The position numbers and the translations under genes are program-made. A stretch of DNA of 7,254 nucleotides from Burkholderiales bacterium (GTDB lineage: Bacteria; Pseudomonadota; Gammaproteobacteria; Burkholderiales; Burkholderiaceae), in contig CANFNO010000135.1 of NCBI GenBank assembly GCA_947447845.1, positions 1-7,254 of the forward strand. The letters run 5' to 3'. Positions 6,044 to 7,254 of this stretch are shown here, piece after piece (within the stretch, counting starts at the first letter, position 1; each line of letters starts with the position of its first letter). Below the pieces are notes generated by a model. The model was given only the letters and a program-made list of their open reading frames with translations. It had not been told where the DNA came from and searched no databases.

Positions 6044-7254
6044 AAACCAATTTGGGACGCTCGTCGAGCACGCGCTTGGCCTTGCCCACCAGCGTGCGGG
6101 GAATACCTTCAAAGTGCATGACCGTGACGCGGGTGGACACACCGACATTGGTCTTGATGTGGTGCTGCAGTTCTTTGGCAATCTCGCTGCTGAGCTTGTC
6201 GCTCATGCCGGCTGAGAGTTCGCGCTGAACCTCGCAGCGCACTTCCAGGTTGTCGAGGTGGCCGTCGCGTGTCAGCACGACCTGGTAGTTGCCCGAGAGG
6301 CGCTTGTCACGCAGGATTTGCTCTTCGATCTGCGAGGGAAACACATTCACGCCACGCACGATCAGCATGTCATCCGAGCGACCGGTGATCTTGCCCATGC
6401 GGCGGAAGGCGCGCGAGGTGGGTGGCAAGAGGCGTGTGAGGTCGCGTGTGCGGTAACGAATCACCGGGAAGGCCTGCTTGGTGAGCGAGGTAAACACCAG
6501 TTCGCCGTCTTCGCCGTCGGCCACTACTTCGCCGGTGTCGGGGTTGATGATTTCGGGGTAGAAGTGGTCTTCCCAAATCACCGGGCCGTCCTTCGACTCG
6601 ATGCACTCGCAGGCCACGCCGGGTCCCATGACTTCGGTCAGGCCATAAATGTCGATGGCATCAATGCCCAGCTTGCGCTCGATCTCGGCGCGCATGCCCT
6701 CGCCCCAGGGCTCGGCACCGAAGATGCCGACCTTGAGCGAGATGTCTTCGGGCTTGACGCCCAGGCGCTCGAACTCTTCGGCAATCACCAGCGAGTACGA
6801 CGGCGTGACCATGATGATTTGCGGCTGGAAGTCCAGAATCTGCGCCACCTGTTTTTCGGTCTGGCCACCCGACATGGGCACCACGGTGCAGCCCAGACGC
6901 TCGGCGCCGTAATGCGCACCCAGACCACCGGTGAACATGCCATAGCCGTAGGCGTTGTGCAGCATGTCGCCCTTGCGGCCACCCGCTGCGCGGATGGAAC
7001 GCGCCACCAGATTCGCCCAGTTATCAATGTCCTGCGCGGTGTAGCCCACCACAATCGATTTGCCGGTGGTACCGCTGGATGCGTGCAGGCGCAGCACCTG
7101 ATCGCGTGGCACGGCAAACAGCCCAAAGGGGTAGTTGTCGCGCAGCGCGGTCTTGGTCATGAACGGGAACTTGGCCAGATCGGCCAGGCTCTTCAAATCG
7201 TCCGGGTGCACGCCTTTTTCATCAAAGGCTTTTTTGTGAAAAGGCACGTTGTCA
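6042..7254 (-). CDS. paaK: PaaK, phenylacetate-CoA ligase (AMP-forming), start cut by window edge
   Basis: The ligase converts phenylacetate, CoA and ATP to phenylacetyl-CoA, AMP and PPi in the cytoplasm, the committing step of the pathway. The visible 403 residues open with D-N-V-P-F-H-K-K-A-F-D, an internal PaaK segment (family proteins have roughly 35 more residues upstream), so the GTG at 7247 is an internal Val codon and not the start. Counting that Val as 1, the adenylate-forming motifs are H-A-S-S-G-T-T-G-K at 55-63, F-G-A-E-P-W at 176-181, Y-G-L-T-E-V-M-G-P-G at 201-210, Y-R-T-R-D-L at 265-270 and G-R-S-D-D-M-L-I-V-R-G-V-N-V-F-P at 289-304. The C-terminal domain ends with G-K-A-K-R-V, where Lys389 is in the place of the usual catalytic lysine. 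W-E-D-H-F-Y-P-E (225-232) is typical of phenylacetate ligases. It is the first gene of the visible operon; any promoter lies beyond the edge. Confidence 0.96.
   Translation of the reverse strand, partial: DNVPFHKKAFDEKGVHPDDLKSLADLAKFPFMTKTALRDNYPFGLFAVPRDQVLRLHASSGTTGKSIVVGYTAQDIDNWANLVARSIRAAGGRKGDMLHNAYGYGMFTGGLGAHYGAERLGCTVVPMSGGQTEKQVAQILDFQPQIIMVTPSYSLVIAEEFERLGVKPEDISLKVGIFGAEPWGEGMRAEIERKLGIDAIDIYGLTEVMGPGVACECIESKDGPVIWEDHFYPEIINPDTGEVVADGEDGELVFTSLTKQAFPVIRYRTRDLTRLLPPTSRAFRRMGKITGRSDDMLIVRGVNVFPSQIEEQILRDKRLSGNYQVVLTRDGHLDNLEVRCEVQRELSAGMSDKLSSEIAKELQHHIKTNVGVSTRVTVMHFEGIPRTLVGKAKRVLDERPKLV

Noticed and set aside
6031..6045. A TTG start for paaJ overlapping the paaK stop.
   Set aside because: The ATG at 6030 has GAAGGA 7 nt upstream and gives the canonical thiolase N-terminus and a 401-residue length.
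7212..7244. Inverted repeat with GCCTTTT and AAAAGGC arms near the right edge, resembling a hairpin.
   Set aside because: It lies within the paaK coding region, is AT-rich because of Lys and Phe codons, has a bulge and is interrupted by an internal copy; it is not a credible terminator.
7245..7247. GTG as the start of paaK.
   Set aside because: The frame stays open to the edge and the upstream codons give D-N before V-P-F-H, matching an internal PaaK segment; the gene is truncated by the window.
1..7254. A new defence, mobile or other undescribed system.
   Set aside because: Every reading frame with good coding character belongs to a recognisable metabolic or transport family, and no repeats, integrase, transposase or toxin-like genes were seen.

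Overview
The window is a single block of genes, all on the minus strand, encoding the aerobic phenylacetate (phenylacetyl-CoA) degradation pathway. High GC content, GC-rich third codon positions and the protein sequences suggest a betaproteobacterium of the Burkholderiales, probably a Comamonadaceae-type organism. That taxonomic call is inferred from sequence character and was not tested by a search.

Read in the direction of transcription (right to left) the order is: paaK (phenylacetate-CoA ligase, start cut off by the right edge), paaJ (3-oxoacyl-CoA thiolase), a periplasmic branched-chain-amino-acid-type ABC transporter binding protein, a crotonase-family hydratase resembling methylglutaconyl-CoA hydratase, then paaA, paaB, paaC, paaD and the first 26 codons of paaE (cut off by the left edge). 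Gaps are 11, 27, 26, 22, -4, -1, 5 and 23 nt, so the set looks like one operon. No intergenic stretch is long enough for an obvious internal promoter or terminator, and no stretch over 300 bases lacks a gene. No RNA gene, mobile element, CRISPR array or origin was seen.

The genes fit together as follows. The binding protein may capture an aromatic acid or related solute. PaaK makes phenylacetyl-CoA with ATP and CoA. The PaaABC(D)E multicomponent di-iron epoxidase forms ring-1,2-epoxyphenylacetyl-CoA. After ring isomerisation and opening (PaaG and PaaZ, not in the window), PaaJ performs the thiolysis steps that yield acetyl-CoA and finally succinyl-CoA. The crotonase homologue may serve one of the hydration or isomerisation steps, but its active-site residues do not match classical PaaG or PaaF.

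This is largely a known pathway, and I do not see a wholly new system. The points worth a second look are the binding protein inserted between catabolic genes, the LiuC-like hydratase with a missing first catalytic glutamate, the absence of paaF/G/H/I/Z from this stretch, the uneven ribosome-binding sites (strong for paaJ, the binding protein, paaA and paaB; weak or absent for the hydratase, paaC, paaD and paaE), and a near-perfect palindrome inside paaJ.
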